Below, piece after piece: positions 63,518-64,000 of a stretch of DNA of 64,000 nucleotides. Both the position numbers and the translations under genes were made by a program. The notes below the pieces were generated by a model. The model was not told the origin of the DNA and searched no databases. It worked only from the letters and a program-made list of their open reading frames with translations. This DNA is from Pseudogracilibacillus sp037892545 (lineage in GTDB: Bacteria > Bacillota > Bacilli > Bacillales > Amphibacillaceae). How positions within the stretch are numbered: the first letter of the stretch is position 1; the number at the start of each line of letters is the position of its first letter. The stretch is taken from NCBI RefSeq assembly GCF_037892545.1, contig NZ_JBBKBG010000002.1, forward strand, positions 186,001 through 250,000, given 5' to 3'.

Positions 63518-63712
63518 TTGCGTAAACTATTGATGGAAAGTTTTATATATGGTGCTTTGTTTTTTGGCATTGCTTATGTTGGGCGTTTACCGTTACGTGA
63601 TGTAACCTTTTTAACCCCTCTTCGCATCGCTATTGTGTTTGCAGTACTTTATTTCTTTTACGGGTGGATTCGGCTAAAAACACGAAAAGAAAGAAAAACG
63701 CATAAGTTTTAA
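63518..63712 (+). CDS. small membrane protein (about 64 residues), unknown
   Basis: I do not recognise this protein. Two hydrophobic segments (LLMESFIYGALFFGIAYVG and LRIAIVFAVLYFFYGWI) and a basic tail (RLKTRKERKTHKF) make it a small two-helix membrane protein with its C-terminus inside. The likely start is TTG 63515 or 63518, after GAGGTGGGA. A similar small membrane gene follows after 22 bases; the two resemble each other in layout and probably form an operon. Confidence 0.6.
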   Translation: MRKLLMESFIYGALFFGIAYVGRLPLRDVTFLTPLRIAIVFAVLYFFYGWIRLKTRKERKTHKF

Positions 63713-63734
63713 GTCAAGTTTTGGAGGGTTTCTT

Positions 63735-63935
63735 TTGCAGAAAATTGTAAAGCAATCCATCTTGTTTGCTGTATTTTTTATTGTTATATTAGCCGGGATG
63801 AAGTTGTTTTTAGGAAAACCATTAAAAATCGATATTATTTGGCAAGGTATTTTAACTTCGTTTCTGTATGGTTTATTTTTAACCATCGACAAACGGTATG
63901 ATGAAAAGAAGAAAAACCGAAATGAAAAGCGATAA
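63735..63935 (+). CDS. small membrane protein (66 residues), unknown
   Basis: I do not recognise this protein. Two hydrophobic stretches (QSILFAVFFIVILAGMKLFL and IIWQGILTSFLYGLFLTI) are followed by a charged tail (DKRYDEKKKNRNEKR). TTG start behind TTTGGAGGG. It has the same plan as the preceding gene, with little clear sequence identity, perhaps a diverged tandem pair. Confidence 0.6.
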   Translation: MQKIVKQSILFAVFFIVILAGMKLFLGKPLKIDIIWQGILTSFLYGLFLTIDKRYDEKKKNRNEKR

Positions 63936-63956
63936 TGCCTTCATTTCGGTTTTTTA
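63916..63956. terminator. bidirectional terminator
   Basis: ACCGAAATGAA pairs with TTCATTTCGGT, with A-run before and T6 after. It serves the small membrane genes and probably the minus-strand gene that ends at 63958. Confidence 0.85.
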
Positions 63957-63957
63957 G

Positions 63958-64000
63958 TTATTTTTTACTTTTAGCAATCATGCCATTTACATATTCAATT
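63958..64000 (-). CDS. partial gene, 3' end only
   Basis: On the minus strand a frame running in from the window edge ends in IEYVNGMIAKSKK and a TAA stop at 63958-63960, directly followed by the shared terminator. Only 13-14 codons are inside the window, so no product can be named. Confidence 0.5.
   Translation of the reverse strand, partial: IEYVNGMIAKSKK

Overview
The window is low-GC DNA from a Gram-positive bacterium of the Bacillales (Bacillaceae/Planococcaceae type). Pointers are strong AGGAGG-like ribosome binding sites, frequent TTG/GTG starts, T-tailed terminators, a pspA-ydjG-ydjH-ydjI cluster, LiaF-like and YrvL-like genes, HPr with both His15 and Ser46, a cre-like site, a CodY-like box and an LXG toxin remnant. 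I cannot name the species.

Bases 1-15,700 are a defence island. It starts with a short type II (E2-only) CBASS operon: CD-NTase, E2-like protein and HNH-SAVED effector (70-2795). A decayed tyrosine integrase follows (3057-3660). Next come a probable type II restriction endonuclease with a C5 cytosine methyltransferase carrying a zinc-ribbon insertion (3805-6194), and an oppositely oriented pair made of a PD-(D/E)XK-like protein and a 102-residue unknown (6466-7578). The island ends with a four-gene DISARM-like operon: drmE apparently split into two genes, then drmA and drmB, with no drmC (7741-15678). The CBASS leader and the methyltransferase leader each carry a GAAC...GTTC palindrome just downstream of the predicted transcription start; the second is a perfect match to the Bacillus LexA box core.

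From 15,897 on the content is chromosomal housekeeping and catabolism. A cell-wall amidase, esterases, an acyl-CoA synthetase, a YjiH-type membrane protein and a frameshifted hisC-like aminotransferase lead to a LysR/RidA pair. A histidine-utilisation region follows (26131-36389): hutG, hutH, hutI, a divergent urocanase paralogue, an AraC-type regulator, a canonical hutU with its own promoter, and a YuiF-like carrier behind a cre-like site. Then come a thiolase/DUF35/BASS-transporter operon, two YehR-like lipoproteins, brnQ behind a CodY-like box, serC, a LiaF-like/ASCH/YrvL run, and pspA-ydjGHI for envelope stress.

Bases 48,730-51,110 are an unstable spot. Two same-orientation arrays of a 51-base repeat, each unit carrying an inverted repeat, flank a broken LXG toxin gene with an intact immunity-like gene. 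The rest (51,160-64,000) is ordinary: an AarF/UbiB kinase-like protein, MaoC dehydratase, a flavoprotein, fetAB, pepF, a nitroreductase, nhaC, a stand-alone ptsH, a PAP2 phosphatase, a GlcD-type oxidase and two small membrane proteins.

All assignments come from reading motifs by eye. No database search or alignment was run.
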